Notes under the pieces: generated by a model
Told to the model about the DNA's origin: nothing
Seen by the model: the letters and a program-made list of their open reading frames with translations, nothing else
Databases searched by the model: none
Made by a program: the position numbers and the translations under genes
Origin: WTFV01 sp965203525
GTDB lineage: Bacteria > Acidobacteriota > Vicinamibacteria > Vicinamibacterales > UBA8438
Assembly: GCA_965203525.1 (NCBI GenBank)
Contig: OZ241898.1
Span: 868,001 to 932,000 of the forward strand
DNA: 64,000 bases
Direction: 5' to 3'
Shown here: piece by piece, positions 47,460-55,815 of the stretch
Layout: the number at the start of each line of letters is the position of its first letter
Position numbering within the stretch: the stretch's first letter is position 1

Positions 47460-47539
47460 GCGTTCCCGACGCCCTGCAGCCCGTGGTGAAACCCCGCGTC
47501 GCACCGAGACGGGCGGGGCGCCCGGCTGACAAGGCGTGA
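47456..47539 (+). pseudogene. 27-codon ORF in the drmC position, possible drmC stub
   Basis: The ATG overlaps the drmB stop (ATGA), exactly where drmC would be translationally coupled. The frame encodes MSVPDALQPVVKPRV and a few further residues, then a TGA. No HKD motif or other PLD-like sequence occurs downstream to 47700. Starts resembling M-x-x-x-DAL are plausible for DrmC, but this is too short to prove descent. The rest of 47540-47700 shows no gene. Confidence 0.4.
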
Positions 47540-47700
47540 GGAGGGAGCATAATTGGCCATATGCGACCGACGAACAACGCAGTTCAGCCGGGATGCAGCC
47601 GCCCGTCGAATGCAGCGGGGATTCGCCACGGGCTGCTTGCGCGCGTCGGGACCCGAGCCGCGCCGGCAGATGCGGCGGCGCGGCTGATGGTGCAAGCCCT

Positions 47701-48225
47701 TCAGTCCAGCCGTTCGGCGCGGGTCACCTGCAGGACCGTCGCCTGCGCGCAACCGGACGACTCGCTCAGGGTCGCCTCGACCAGAACCTCGTCTCCCGCC
47801 GCAAGCCCCCGCACGGCGCCGGTCAGCGCGTAAAGCTCCCGGTCCTCGCCCGCTTCGCGCAGGGTCGGACAGCCGCCCGCCTCGCCGGCGATCCGCCCCC
47901 GGCGCCGCAACGTCCCGTCCGGGTCCGTGACGTGGAAGGCGGCGGAGACCGCCAGCGGCCGGAAGTAGACGTCGACGAGCACGAAGTAGTGGGTACGGTC
48001 CGCCGTCGCCCAGTCCGGCACCTCGACGACGGCCGACATCTCGCCGCGCTCGCTGGTGACGAGCCGGCTGAGCACCTCGAAGCTGGAGCGGGTCGCCCCC
48101 ATGCCCAGATAGACCGGCGTGAGGGCCGGGAGATCCCGGCTCTCCACGGTCACCGCGGCGCCGGGCGCGCCGCTGCGCGGGGAGAACACCGGGGCGCGGG
48201 TGTGGACCGGGTCGAGCGGCTGCAC
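47701..48225 (-). CDS. Hypothetical protein
   Basis: A 174-residue protein with a GTG start and no signal peptide. It contains a beta-rich middle part (TPVYLGMGATRSSFEVLSRL; GEMSAVVEVPDWATADRTHYFVLVD) and a Cys-containing tail (AGGCPTLREAGEDRELYALTG; ESSGCAQATVLQV). I do not recognise the family. TAGGAT lies nine bases before the start, with TGGACC 17 bases further upstream, a plausible near-leaderless promoter. It is divergent from the cytochrome-like gene and marks the end of the DISARM region. Confidence 0.5.
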   Translation of the reverse strand: MQPLDPVHTRAPVFSPRSGAPGAAVTVESRDLPALTPVYLGMGATRSSFEVLSRLVTSERGEMSAVVEVPDWATADRTHYFVLVDVYFRPLAVSAAFHVTDPDGTLRRRGRIAGEAGGCPTLREAGEDRELYALTGAVRGLAAGDEVLVEATLSESSGCAQATVLQVTRAERLD

Positions 48226-48346
48226 GGCGGCACCATCCTACCGCCCGGCCGGCGCCGGGTCCAGCGGGATGCTGCGGCGGCGCGGCCGATGGTGTAAACT
48301 CGCGGGCGGGACGCATCTGCCGGCGCGGCCGGCGAGGAGACGAGGA

Positions 48347-49648
48347 ATGACCACGTTTGCACGCATCGTGTCGGCGGCGGCGGTGATCGGCGTCGTGATC
48401 GGAGCGGCGGGTCCGGCGGCGGCGGCCAACGAAGCCGCGGTGACGTACTACAAGGACGTGCTGCCGATCGTCCAGGAGAACTGCCAGGCCTGTCACCGGC
48501 CGTCGGGCTACAACATCAGCGGCCTGGTGGCGCCGATGGCGTTCATGACCTACGACGAGACGCGCCCGTGGGCCCGCGCGATCGCCCGCAAGGTGGAGTC
48601 GCGCGAGATGCCGCCCTGGTTCGCGTCCGCGCCCGAGGGGGTCTTCGAGAACGAGCGCAGCCTGACCGACGCCGAGATCGACACGATCCTGCGCTGGGCC
48701 GACGCGGGCGCGCCCGCCGGCGACCGGGCCGATGCGCCGGCGCCGCCGGCCTGGGCGGAGGATCTGCATGACGGGTGGTCGCACGGCACGCCGGACTTCG
48801 TCGTGCGCATGGAAGAGCCGTTCGTGGTGCCGGACGACGCCTACGACATCAACATCTCGTTCGACGCCCGGATCCCGGAGGACGTGCTGGCGGAGGACGT
48901 CTGGGTGCGGGGTTGGGAGCTGCGCACCGGCGCCGAGGGTTCGGGCGTGCACCACATGTGCGCGTTCGTGCGGCCGGAGGACGGCAAGGTCCTCACCGGC
49001 GCGAACAAGTCGGCCGTCGCGCTGGGCGGACTGCTGAGCTGCGTCGCCGAAGGCGCCGAGTCGGGGATGCTGCCCGACGGCTACGGCCTGCTCGTGAAGA
49101 AGGGCTCGGTCGTCAACTTCAACATGCACTTCAACAAGGAGCCGGGCCCCGGGACGGCGTTCACGAGCCAGGCGGAGGTCGGGTTCTTCGTCGAGGAGCG
49201 GCCGGTGGCCCATCAGGTCATCACCGACACCCTGGGCAACAACGGGTTCGAGATCCCGCCGAACCACGCGAACTACCGGATCGGCATGGCCCGCACGCTC
49301 GAGAAGGACATCCTGGTCCTCAACTACTGGCCGCACGCGCACCTGCGTGCGAAGGCGGCGCGCTACACCGCCTTCTATCCCGACGGCACCGAGGAGCTGC
49401 TGCTCGACGTGCCGCGGTACGACCAGAGCTGGCAGGTGACCTACAAGTACCGGGAGCCGAAGCTGCTGCCGAAGGGCACCCGCATCGAGGCGAGCTTCTG
49501 GTACGACAACACCGAGAACCGCGGGGTGCGCCGCGGCTTCAACGCCGACCTCAGCGTCGGGTTCGGCCAGCGGACCAACGACGAGATGGCGCTCGGGTTC
49601 ATCAGCTACGCCGAGCTCGGCGGCGACTCGACGACGAACGAGAACTAG
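48347..49648 (+). CDS. Secreted cytochrome c-like / Cu-monooxygenase-like protein
   Basis: A 433-residue protein with a signal peptide (IVSAAAVIGVVIGAAGPAAA). The haem-binding motif CQACH (Cys 46, Cys 49, His 50) lies in YYKDVLPIVQENCQACHRP. The domain continues through MPPWFASAPEGVFENERSLTDAEI, typical of planctomycete/acidobacterial cytochrome domains. The C-terminal two thirds resemble the beta-sandwich of copper type II ascorbate-dependent monooxygenases (GVHHMCAF, NYWPHAHLRAKAARY, EASFWYDNTENR). It is likely periplasmic and redox-active, with unknown substrate. GAGGAGACGAGGA before the ATG is a good ribosome site. A hairpin downstream probably ends transcription. Confidence 0.75.
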   Translation: MTTFARIVSAAAVIGVVIGAAGPAAAANEAAVTYYKDVLPIVQENCQACHRPSGYNISGLVAPMAFMTYDETRPWARAIARKVESREMPPWFASAPEGVFENERSLTDAEIDTILRWADAGAPAGDRADAPAPPAWAEDLHDGWSHGTPDFVVRMEEPFVVPDDAYDINISFDARIPEDVLAEDVWVRGWELRTGAEGSGVHHMCAFVRPEDGKVLTGANKSAVALGGLLSCVAEGAESGMLPDGYGLLVKKGSVVNFNMHFNKEPGPGTAFTSQAEVGFFVEERPVAHQVITDTLGNNGFEIPPNHANYRIGMARTLEKDILVLNYWPHAHLRAKAARYTAFYPDGTEELLLDVPRYDQSWQVTYKYREPKLLPKGTRIEASFWYDNTENRGVRRGFNADLSVGFGQRTNDEMALGFISYAELGGDSTTNEN

Positions 49649-49690
49649 CCGGCCGGCGCGGCTTCGTCCGCGAAGCCGACCAGACTTGCC

Positions 49691-49718
49691 GGGGCGGGCC
49701 CGACCGGGGGCCCGCCCC
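49691..49718 (+). terminator. GC-rich hairpin after the cytochrome gene
   Basis: A perfect 11-bp stem, ggggcgggccc and gggcccgcccc, with a 6-base loop. No T-run follows, so intrinsic termination would be weak. It could also shield the ribosome site of the small gene at 49732. Confidence 0.55.
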
Positions 49719-49731
49719 GGGAGTACCGATC

Positions 49732-49944
49732 ATGGCAGTCGAAGTGAAGATGACGTTGTCCGAACGCGACGTGGAGCGCGTGGAGAGCCTGCGGGACATG
49801 CTGCATGCGCAGAACAAGGCGTTCGCCGTACTGGCCGCGGTCGACATCAGCCATACCTTGGCGCAGAAAGTCAAGGAGGGCGGGACGTTGCTGATCCGCA
49901 ACCGCGACGGACGCGTGGAGCAGGTCGTGATCAACGGTCTGTGA
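49732..49944 (+). CDS. Small hypothetical protein
   Basis: A 70-residue protein: a short strand (MAVEVKMTL), a helical part (SERDVERVESLRDMLHAQNKA) and a C-terminal hairpin (GTLLIRNRDGRVEQVVINGL). It could be a small regulatory or partner protein; I do not recognise the family. It precedes the small membrane gene at 49949 by 4 bases, so the two are probably co-expressed. Confidence 0.5.
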   Translation: MAVEVKMTLSERDVERVESLRDMLHAQNKAFAVLAAVDISHTLAQKVKEGGTLLIRNRDGRVEQVVINGL

Positions 49945-49948
49945 TGCC

Positions 49949-50224
49949 GTGTCTGTTCCCGTTTCGAAGCCCAGTGACGACTGGGGTGACACCAGCAAAG
50001 CCAGCAAAGCCAGCCCTGTAGGCAGGGTAACGCTTCGGCCGGCGTACGAGAACGACGTCTGGTTCTATCGGATCCTGGTCATCGCGCTCGGCGGGGCCGT
50101 GTTGCTGTCAGTGGGGGGCGCGGTCCTCATCGCAGTCATGGGGAAACAGGTTCCCGAAGTGCTGGTGGCTGTCGGGTCGGCTGCCGTGGGCGCGCTTGCC
50201 GGCGTGTTCACGATGAAACGATGA
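49949..50224 (+). CDS. Small two-helix membrane protein
   Basis: A 91-residue protein with a GTG start. A soluble N-terminus with Ala/Ser/Lys repeats (DTSKASKASPVG) is followed by two membrane helices (ILVIALGGAVLLSVGGAVLIAVMG and VLVAVGSAAVGALAGVFTM). The family is not recognised. It is coupled to the 70-residue gene upstream, and this two-gene cassette has no neighbour that suggests its role. Confidence 0.5.
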   Translation: MSVPVSKPSDDWGDTSKASKASPVGRVTLRPAYENDVWFYRILVIALGGAVLLSVGGAVLIAVMGKQVPEVLVAVGSAAVGALAGVFTMKR

Positions 50225-50288
50225 CCGATCGCTCTTGCGATTCGTTCCATCCGCCGCCCGGCGGGCGGCGGAGGCTGGCGGAGGACCG

Positions 50289-51656
50289 ATGCGCCCGTTG
50301 AGAACCGTTCTGCCGGCGTGCGGACTCGGCGCATGCCTGCTGGTTCCGGCGCCTGCCGGGGCCGGTCAGGACGGCGCGGATTCCGCGCCGGCGGATGTCA
50401 TCCGCACCGAACTCACCCTGAACCTGCGCCCGGTCGCGGTCTCCTTCGAGCCGGGGCTCGGCGCCGGAGATCCGGCCCACCGGGAGCTGCTCGCGGGCAG
50501 CGGGTCCGCGTCCGGCGCGCCGGTCCGCGTTGGCGAGATCGAGGTCATGCCGCGGCTGCGCATCGGCACGCTCGACGGCACGGCGCCGGGCGGCAGCGAA
50601 TCGCCGAATCCCGCGACGGCCACCTACGCGCTCTGGCTGGCGCGCAGCGGCGCGGACTGGTCGCTCGAGCTGCGGCCCCCCGCGGACGGCGACGAAACCG
50701 GCGAAGCCGATGCGGAGGGCGATGCCGTGATCGGCAGCATCCCGCTGACCCGCGAGGCGGCCGGGACGAGAGAGACCTTCTCCGCCGCGCTGGTCCCGAC
50801 CGCGGACGATGCGGGGCGCCTGCTGCTGCGCTGGCACGACCATCGCTGGGCGGCCGACTTCCACTTCGCGGATCCTCCCGCGCCGGACGAGGAGGATGCC
50901 GGCGATTCGGAAGCGGACGGAGAAGAAACGGAGGCGCTCGAACCGGAGGAGGGCGGCGGGCGTCCGGACGAGGGCGGTGCCGAGTCGGCGGCGAACGAAC
51001 CCGGGCGCGGCGCAGGGTCGGAGCGGGACGAACCCGGGCGCGGCGCCGAGTCGGAGCGGGACGAACCTGAGGAAGACGCCGGGCCGGACGAGGACGACGG
51101 GCCGCGCGTGGCCAACGACAGGGAATCCCTGGAGTTCGACTCCGACACGAGCGCCGGCTCCCGCCTCCTGCGGCTCAGCGAGCGGCACGAGACGGCGGTC
51201 GAGCTGCCGCCGGGCGCGCGCGTTTCCGTGCTCGTCTGGCAGGAGCAGAGCGTCGAGCACGCGGACTTCGCCGCGCTGGCGGCGCTGGCCGAGGGCGAGG
51301 TGGTGCGTCTGACCGAGGCGGCGGTCCTGCGCCTCCGGAGCGAGGCCGCGCTGCAGTTCGGAGACGTGACGGTGCCGACCGGCAATCTAAGTCCGGGCTT
51401 TCCCGGCTCCTACGGTCTCTGGCTGAAGCGCGGCGCCGGCGGCTGGCGCCTGGTGTTCAACCACGAGGCGGACTCGTGGGGGACGCAGCACGATCCGGCG
51501 TTCGACGCCGCGGAGATCGACGTGGCGCACTCCGAGGACGGCCTTGCGACCCGGCCGCTCGGCGCGGCGCTCCTGCCGGCCACGGCGCGCTCCGGGCGGC
51601 TCGTCATCCACTGGGGCCCCCACGACTGGGCGGCCGACTTCACCGTCCCCGAGTGA
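50289..51656 (+). CDS. Secreted protein with two DUF2911-like domains
   Basis: A 455-residue protein with a signal peptide (TVLPACGLGACLLVPAPAGAG). Two homologous beta-sandwich-like halves are visible. Each has a Y(A/G)LWL.R....W.L strand and ends in GRL...W..H.WAADF (YALWLARSGADWSLELRP to RWAADFHF; YGLWLKRGAGGWRLVFN to DWAADFTV). The WGTQHDP phrase is typical of DUF2911. They are joined by a highly acidic, repeat-expanded linker (ESERDEPEEDAGPDEDDGP). DUF2911 proteins are secreted proteins of unknown role in Acidobacteriota and Bacteroidota. The tandem arrangement and acidic linker are unusual. Confidence 0.6.
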   Translation: MRPLRTVLPACGLGACLLVPAPAGAGQDGADSAPADVIRTELTLNLRPVAVSFEPGLGAGDPAHRELLAGSGSASGAPVRVGEIEVMPRLRIGTLDGTAPGGSESPNPATATYALWLARSGADWSLELRPPADGDETGEADAEGDAVIGSIPLTREAAGTRETFSAALVPTADDAGRLLLRWHDHRWAADFHFADPPAPDEEDAGDSEADGEETEALEPEEGGGRPDEGGAESAANEPGRGAGSERDEPGRGAESERDEPEEDAGPDEDDGPRVANDRESLEFDSDTSAGSRLLRLSERHETAVELPPGARVSVLVWQEQSVEHADFAALAALAEGEVVRLTEAAVLRLRSEAALQFGDVTVPTGNLSPGFPGSYGLWLKRGAGGWRLVFNHEADSWGTQHDPAFDAAEIDVAHSEDGLATRPLGAALLPATARSGRLVIHWGPHDWAADFTVPE

Positions 51657-51788
51657 ACCGCGGCGCCGGGTTTCTGTCCCGGCGCCACGGACGCCCTGCC
51701 GACCCGGGCGCCCCGGGTCGTTTTCGGCGCGGAGGCACTTTCGGTTCGCCGCCGGTCTGCCGTTCCCCCCGCGCGCACTTCATTTTTC

Positions 51789-51817
51789 TTGAAATTCACC
51801 GGATCGAAACCTACAAT
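51789..51817 (+). promoter_or_regulatory. Promoter of the DUF1592 gene, leaderless spacing
   Basis: TTGAAA (51789-51794) and TACAAT (51812-51817) are separated by 17 bases, a near-consensus sigma-70 promoter in an AT-rich pocket. TACAAT ends six bases before the ATG at 51824. Transcription would start at or within the start codon, and no ribosome site is present. Confidence 0.7.
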
Positions 51818-51823
51818 GCCCGG

Positions 51824-54259
51824 ATGAACCAGAAGATGCTGAAGTCCATCCCCGGGATCGGGTTCGCGTGCGCGGGGTTGGCCTTGACGGCATTTGCAGG
51901 CCTCCCCGCCGGCCTGGCCGCGCAGGAGCCGGCGGCGGCCGCGGCGATCGCCGCCGCGCCGGCCGCGGCGGAGGCGGCCACCGGATCGGCGCCGGCCGCG
52001 GAGAGCAGCCGGCGGCTGCTGGACCGCTACTGCGTGGCCTGCCACAACGACCGCCTGGAGACCGCGGGCCTCAGCCTGCAGGAAATCGACGTTCTGCACG
52101 TCGCCGAAGGCGCCGAGACGTGGGAAAAGGTGGTGCGGAAGCTGCGCACCGGCACCATGCCGCCGTCCAACCGGCCGCAGCCGCCCGCCGCGGCCCGCCG
52201 GGACCTGCTGGCGTGGCTGGAGACGTCGCTCGACGCCGCGTCGGAGGCGAATCCGAACCCGGGCCGCACGGAGACCCTCCGGCGTCTCAACCGCACCGAG
52301 TACCAGAATGCGATCCGGGACCTGCTGGCTCTCGACGTCGACGCCGCGGCGCTGCTGCCGCCGGACGAGAGCGGCCACGGCTTCGACAACGTCACGGTGG
52401 GCAACCTCTCGCCGGCGCTGCTCGACCGCTACATCTCGGCCGCGCGCAGGATCAGCCGGCTGGCGGTCGGGGCGCGGCGGGAGTCGGTCGAAAGCGCCGT
52501 GATCCGGGTGCCGCCCGACACCACGCAGGAAGAGCACGTGCCGGGACTGCCGATCGGCACCCGCGGCGGCGTGCTGGTGACGCATACCTTCCCGCAGGAC
52601 GGCGAGTACGACGTCCAGGTGCTGCTGGCGCGCAACCGCAGCGGCAACGTCGGCGGCCTGCGCGACCCGCGCCCGCACGAGCTGGAGCTGCTGATCGACC
52701 GGACGCCGATCGCGCGCTTCACCGTGGCGCGTCCGGAGGATCGCGACGACACGCTCCTGGATCGCAACCTGAAGGTGCGCACCGCGGTCACCGCCGGACC
52801 GCACCAGCTCGGCGTCACGTTTTCCAGGGACGGCGCATCGCTGCTGGAGACCGAGCGCCAGCCGTTGCAGTCGCACTTCAACGAGACCCGGCATCCGCGC
52901 CAGACGCCCGCCGTCTACCAGGTGACGGTCACCGGTCCGTATGCGCCGCGGGGCGCCGGCGACACGCCGAGCCGCCGCCGCCTCTTCGTCTGCCGGCCGG
53001 CCGGGGCGAGCGACGAAGAACCGTGCGCCCGCCGGATCCTGTCGAACCTCATGCGCCGCGCCTACCGCCGCCCGGTCTCCGACGAGGACGTCGCCGGGCC
53101 GCTGGCCTTCTACCGCGAAGGGCGTGCGGCGGGCGACTTCGACGACGGCGTCGAGAAGGCCCTGGCCGCGGTGCTCATCAACCCCGAGTTCCTGTTCCGG
53201 GTCGAGCTGGATCCGCGGGACGTCGCCGGCGGCGCGTACCGGATCAGCGACCTGGAGCTGGCGTCGCGCCTGTCGTTCTTCCTCTGGAGCAGCATTCCGG
53301 ACGACGAACTGCTCGACGCCGCGGTGCGCGGCGCGCTGAGCCGGCCCGGGGAACTGGAGCGGCAGACCCGCCGGATGCTCGCCGACCCGCGTTCCTACAA
53401 CCTCGCGAGCAACTTCGCGGGGCAGTGGCTGCAACTCCGCAACCTGGCGTCCGTCAGCCCGAACCCGCGCCTGTTCACGGACTTCGACGACAACCTGCGC
53501 CAGGCGTTGCGGGAGGAAACGGAGCGCTTCTTCGACAGCGTGCTGCGCGAGGACCGCGGCGTGGCGGACCTGCTCGACGCCGACTACACCTTCCTGAACG
53601 AGCGGCTGGCCAAACACTACGGGATCCCCAACGTCTACGGGACCCGCTTCCGGCGCGTGCGGCTCGCTCCCGACAGCCGGCGCGGCGGGCTGCTGCGGCA
53701 CGGGAGCATCCTGTCGGTGACCTCCTACGCGACGCGCACGTCCCCGGTGATCCGTGGCGTCTGGGTGCTGTCCAACGTCTTCGGCGCACCGCCGCCGCCG
53801 CCGCTGCCCAACGTGCCGGCGCTCGAGGAGAACGAGGTGGCCGCCAACCTGCCGATGCGGGAACGGCTGGCCGCCCACCGCGGCAACCCGGTCTGCGCGA
53901 ACTGCCACCGGACGATCGATCCGGTCGGCTTCGCGCTGGAGAACTTCGACGCGGTGGGCCGCTGGCGGGACCACGAAGGGGACGCCGCGTCCATCGACGT
54001 CTCCGGGGCGCTGCCCCTGGTCGGCGGGTTCGACGGGGTGGACGGTCTGGAAGCGGGCCTGCTGACCCGCCCGGACCTGTTCGCCGGCACCATCACCGAG
54101 AAGCTGCTGACGTTCGCGCTCGGACGGGGCGTCGAGTACTACGACGCGCCGGCCGTCCGCCGGATTCTGCGCGCCACCGAGCCGGACGGTTACCGCCTGT
54201 CGTCGCTCGTCGTGGAAATCGTCAAGAGTGTTCCGTTTCAGATGAGGAGATCGTCATGA
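51824..54259 (+). CDS. Secreted DUF1587/1595/1592/1588/1585 cytochrome-type protein
   Basis: An 811-residue protein with a signal peptide (FACAGLALTAFAGLPAGLAA). An N-terminal haem motif CVACH (Cys 70) lies in RYCVACHNDRLETAGLSL. DUF1587 (LRRLNRTEYQNAIRDLLALD), DUF1595, DUF1592 (ASRLSFFLWSSIPDDELLDAA), DUF1588 (RLGLLRHGSIL-like RGGLLRHGSILSVTSYATRTSPV) and DUF1585 follow. There is a second CANCH motif (Cys 691) near the C-terminus. Such proteins are expanded in Planctomycetota, Verrucomicrobiota and Acidobacteriota and are thought to be periplasmic redox proteins, perhaps acting on polysaccharides. The stop overlaps the DUF1552 gene start (ATGA). Confidence 0.85.
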   Translation: MNQKMLKSIPGIGFACAGLALTAFAGLPAGLAAQEPAAAAAIAAAPAAAEAATGSAPAAESSRRLLDRYCVACHNDRLETAGLSLQEIDVLHVAEGAETWEKVVRKLRTGTMPPSNRPQPPAAARRDLLAWLETSLDAASEANPNPGRTETLRRLNRTEYQNAIRDLLALDVDAAALLPPDESGHGFDNVTVGNLSPALLDRYISAARRISRLAVGARRESVESAVIRVPPDTTQEEHVPGLPIGTRGGVLVTHTFPQDGEYDVQVLLARNRSGNVGGLRDPRPHELELLIDRTPIARFTVARPEDRDDTLLDRNLKVRTAVTAGPHQLGVTFSRDGASLLETERQPLQSHFNETRHPRQTPAVYQVTVTGPYAPRGAGDTPSRRRLFVCRPAGASDEEPCARRILSNLMRRAYRRPVSDEDVAGPLAFYREGRAAGDFDDGVEKALAAVLINPEFLFRVELDPRDVAGGAYRISDLELASRLSFFLWSSIPDDELLDAAVRGALSRPGELERQTRRMLADPRSYNLASNFAGQWLQLRNLASVSPNPRLFTDFDDNLRQALREETERFFDSVLREDRGVADLLDADYTFLNERLAKHYGIPNVYGTRFRRVRLAPDSRRGGLLRHGSILSVTSYATRTSPVIRGVWVLSNVFGAPPPPPLPNVPALEENEVAANLPMRERLAAHRGNPVCANCHRTIDPVGFALENFDAVGRWRDHEGDAASIDVSGALPLVGGFDGVDGLEAGLLTRPDLFAGTITEKLLTFALGRGVEYYDAPAVRRILRATEPDGYRLSSLVVEIVKSVPFQMRRSS

Positions 54260-55599
54260 TCATCACGAAGAAGGCCCTCCCCCGGCGTACTTTCCTGCGG
54301 GGGCTGCAGGCCACCCTGGCGCTGCCGCTGCTCGACGCGATGGTTCCCGCGGCGACCGCGCTGGCCCGGACGCCGGCCCGGCCGGTCTCCAGGCTCGGCT
54401 TCGTGTTCATCCCGATGGGCTGCGACCACGGCCGCTGGACGCCGGCCGACGGCGGGCGGCTGGGGCAGTTGACCCCGATTCTCAGCCCCCTCGAGCCGGT
54501 CAAGGAGCAGTTGACGGTCATCACGAACCTGGAGCTGCAGCTCTCGTATCCCGGGACCCACGACACGTCGAACTCCGGGTTCCTGAGCGCCGCCTACGCC
54601 AAGCACACCGAGAGTTCCGACTACCACCTGGGGACGACGGTCGACCAGATCGCGGCGCGGAAGATCGGGCGGGACACGCAGCTTCCGTCGCTCGAGCTGT
54701 CGATGGACCTGAACCCGCTCGCCGGGGTGTGCAACAACGGCTACGCCTGCGTCTACCAGAACTGCCTGTCGTGGTCGTCGCCGACCACGCCGCTGCCGTC
54801 CGAGGCGCATCCGCGCATCGTGTTCGAGCGCCTGTTCGGCGAGGGGGGCACCGCCGCCGAGCGGCAGGCGGCGCTCCGCGGCCGGGGCAGCCTGCTCGAT
54901 TCGTTCAGCGCCGACGTCGCGCGCCTGAAGCGCGCGGTGGGGCCGGCCGACCGCAAGCGGGTGGACCAGTACCTCGACAGCGTCCGCGAGGTCGAACGGC
55001 AGATCCAGCGGGCGGAGGCCGGCGCGCTCGACAATCCGATGCCCGACGTGGACCGCCCGGTCGGAGTTCCGGCCGCGTTCGCCGACCACGCCAGGCTCAT
55101 GTTCGACCTGCAGGCGCTGGCGTTCCAGGCCGACATCACGCGCGTGGTCAGCTTCCAGCTCACCCGCGAGCTGAGCAACCGCACGTATCCGGAGATCGGG
55201 GTGCCGGACCCGCACCACCCCACCAGCCACCACGGGAACGATCCAGAGAAGCTGCTGAAGATCTCCATGATCAACACGTTCCACGTGTCGCTGTTCGCCG
55301 AGTTCCTCGAGAAGCTGAAGAACACGCCGGACGGCGACGGGTCGCTGCTGGACAACACCGTCTACCTGTACGGCAGCGGGATGGGCAACTCCAGCCTGCA
55401 CGACCACGAGAACCTGCCGATCCTGGTGGCCGGCGGCGCCGCGTGCGGCATGAACGGCGGGCGGCACATCCGGTACGGCGAGGGCACGCCGCTCGCCAAC
55501 CTGCACCTCACGCTGCTCGACCGGGTGGGCGTGCGCCTGGATTCGTTCGGCGACAGCGACGGCCGGGTCGAGAAGCTGGTGAGCGCCGTTCCGGTGTAG
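54256..55599 (+). CDS. Tat-exported DUF1552 protein
   Basis: A 447-residue protein with a twin-arginine signal: LPRRTFLRGLQATLALPLLDAM. The mature part has GFVFIPMGCDHGRWTP, THDTSNSGFLSAAYA, TVDQIAARKIG, TYPEIGVPDPHHPTSHHG and the SGMGNSSLHDHENLPILVAGGA ending typical of DUF1552. This family almost always follows a DUF1592-type gene. Here the two overlap by four bases, implying co-translation and joint work in the periplasm. The enzymatic role is unknown; resemblance to sulfatase/phosphatase-like folds (DUF1501) is often noted. Confidence 0.88.
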   Translation: MIITKKALPRRTFLRGLQATLALPLLDAMVPAATALARTPARPVSRLGFVFIPMGCDHGRWTPADGGRLGQLTPILSPLEPVKEQLTVITNLELQLSYPGTHDTSNSGFLSAAYAKHTESSDYHLGTTVDQIAARKIGRDTQLPSLELSMDLNPLAGVCNNGYACVYQNCLSWSSPTTPLPSEAHPRIVFERLFGEGGTAAERQAALRGRGSLLDSFSADVARLKRAVGPADRKRVDQYLDSVREVERQIQRAEAGALDNPMPDVDRPVGVPAAFADHARLMFDLQALAFQADITRVVSFQLTRELSNRTYPEIGVPDPHHPTSHHGNDPEKLLKISMINTFHVSLFAEFLEKLKNTPDGDGSLLDNTVYLYGSGMGNSSLHDHENLPILVAGGAACGMNGGRHIRYGEGTPLANLHLTLLDRVGVRLDSFGDSDGRVEKLVSAVPV

Positions 55600-55652
55600 C
55601 GGCCCGGCAGGCCCCGGCGGGAGGGCCCGGCCCGGGGCCGCCGGAAGATAAT

Positions 55653-55815
55653 GACGGGAGGCGCCGGCCAGGAAGTGGCGGCCGGCTGCTTCCGTCCGCC
55701 AGCCGCCGGGGCCGCTGGAAGTAAAGACGGGAGACGCCGACCAGGAAGTGGCGGTCGGCTGCTTCCGTCCGCCGGTCGCCGGAGGCCCGCTGGAAGGAAA
55801 GACGGGAGACGACAA
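55653..55815. repeat. About 73-75-bp tandem repeat upstream of the ankyrin gene
   Basis: gacgggag(g/a)cgccg(g/a)ccaggaag and the rest of the unit start at 55653 and 55726. A third partial copy, gacgggagacgac, starts at 55801 and runs into the ankyrin gene start. The unit ends with gctggaag(t/g)aaa, which supplies the ribosome-binding region. The gap 55600-55815 contains nothing else. Confidence 0.8.

Noticed and set aside
47561..47833. 90-residue plus-strand frame after drmB
   Set aside because: Low-complexity composition, a ribosome-like site too far from the ATG, and large overlap with the better-supported minus-strand gene at 47701.
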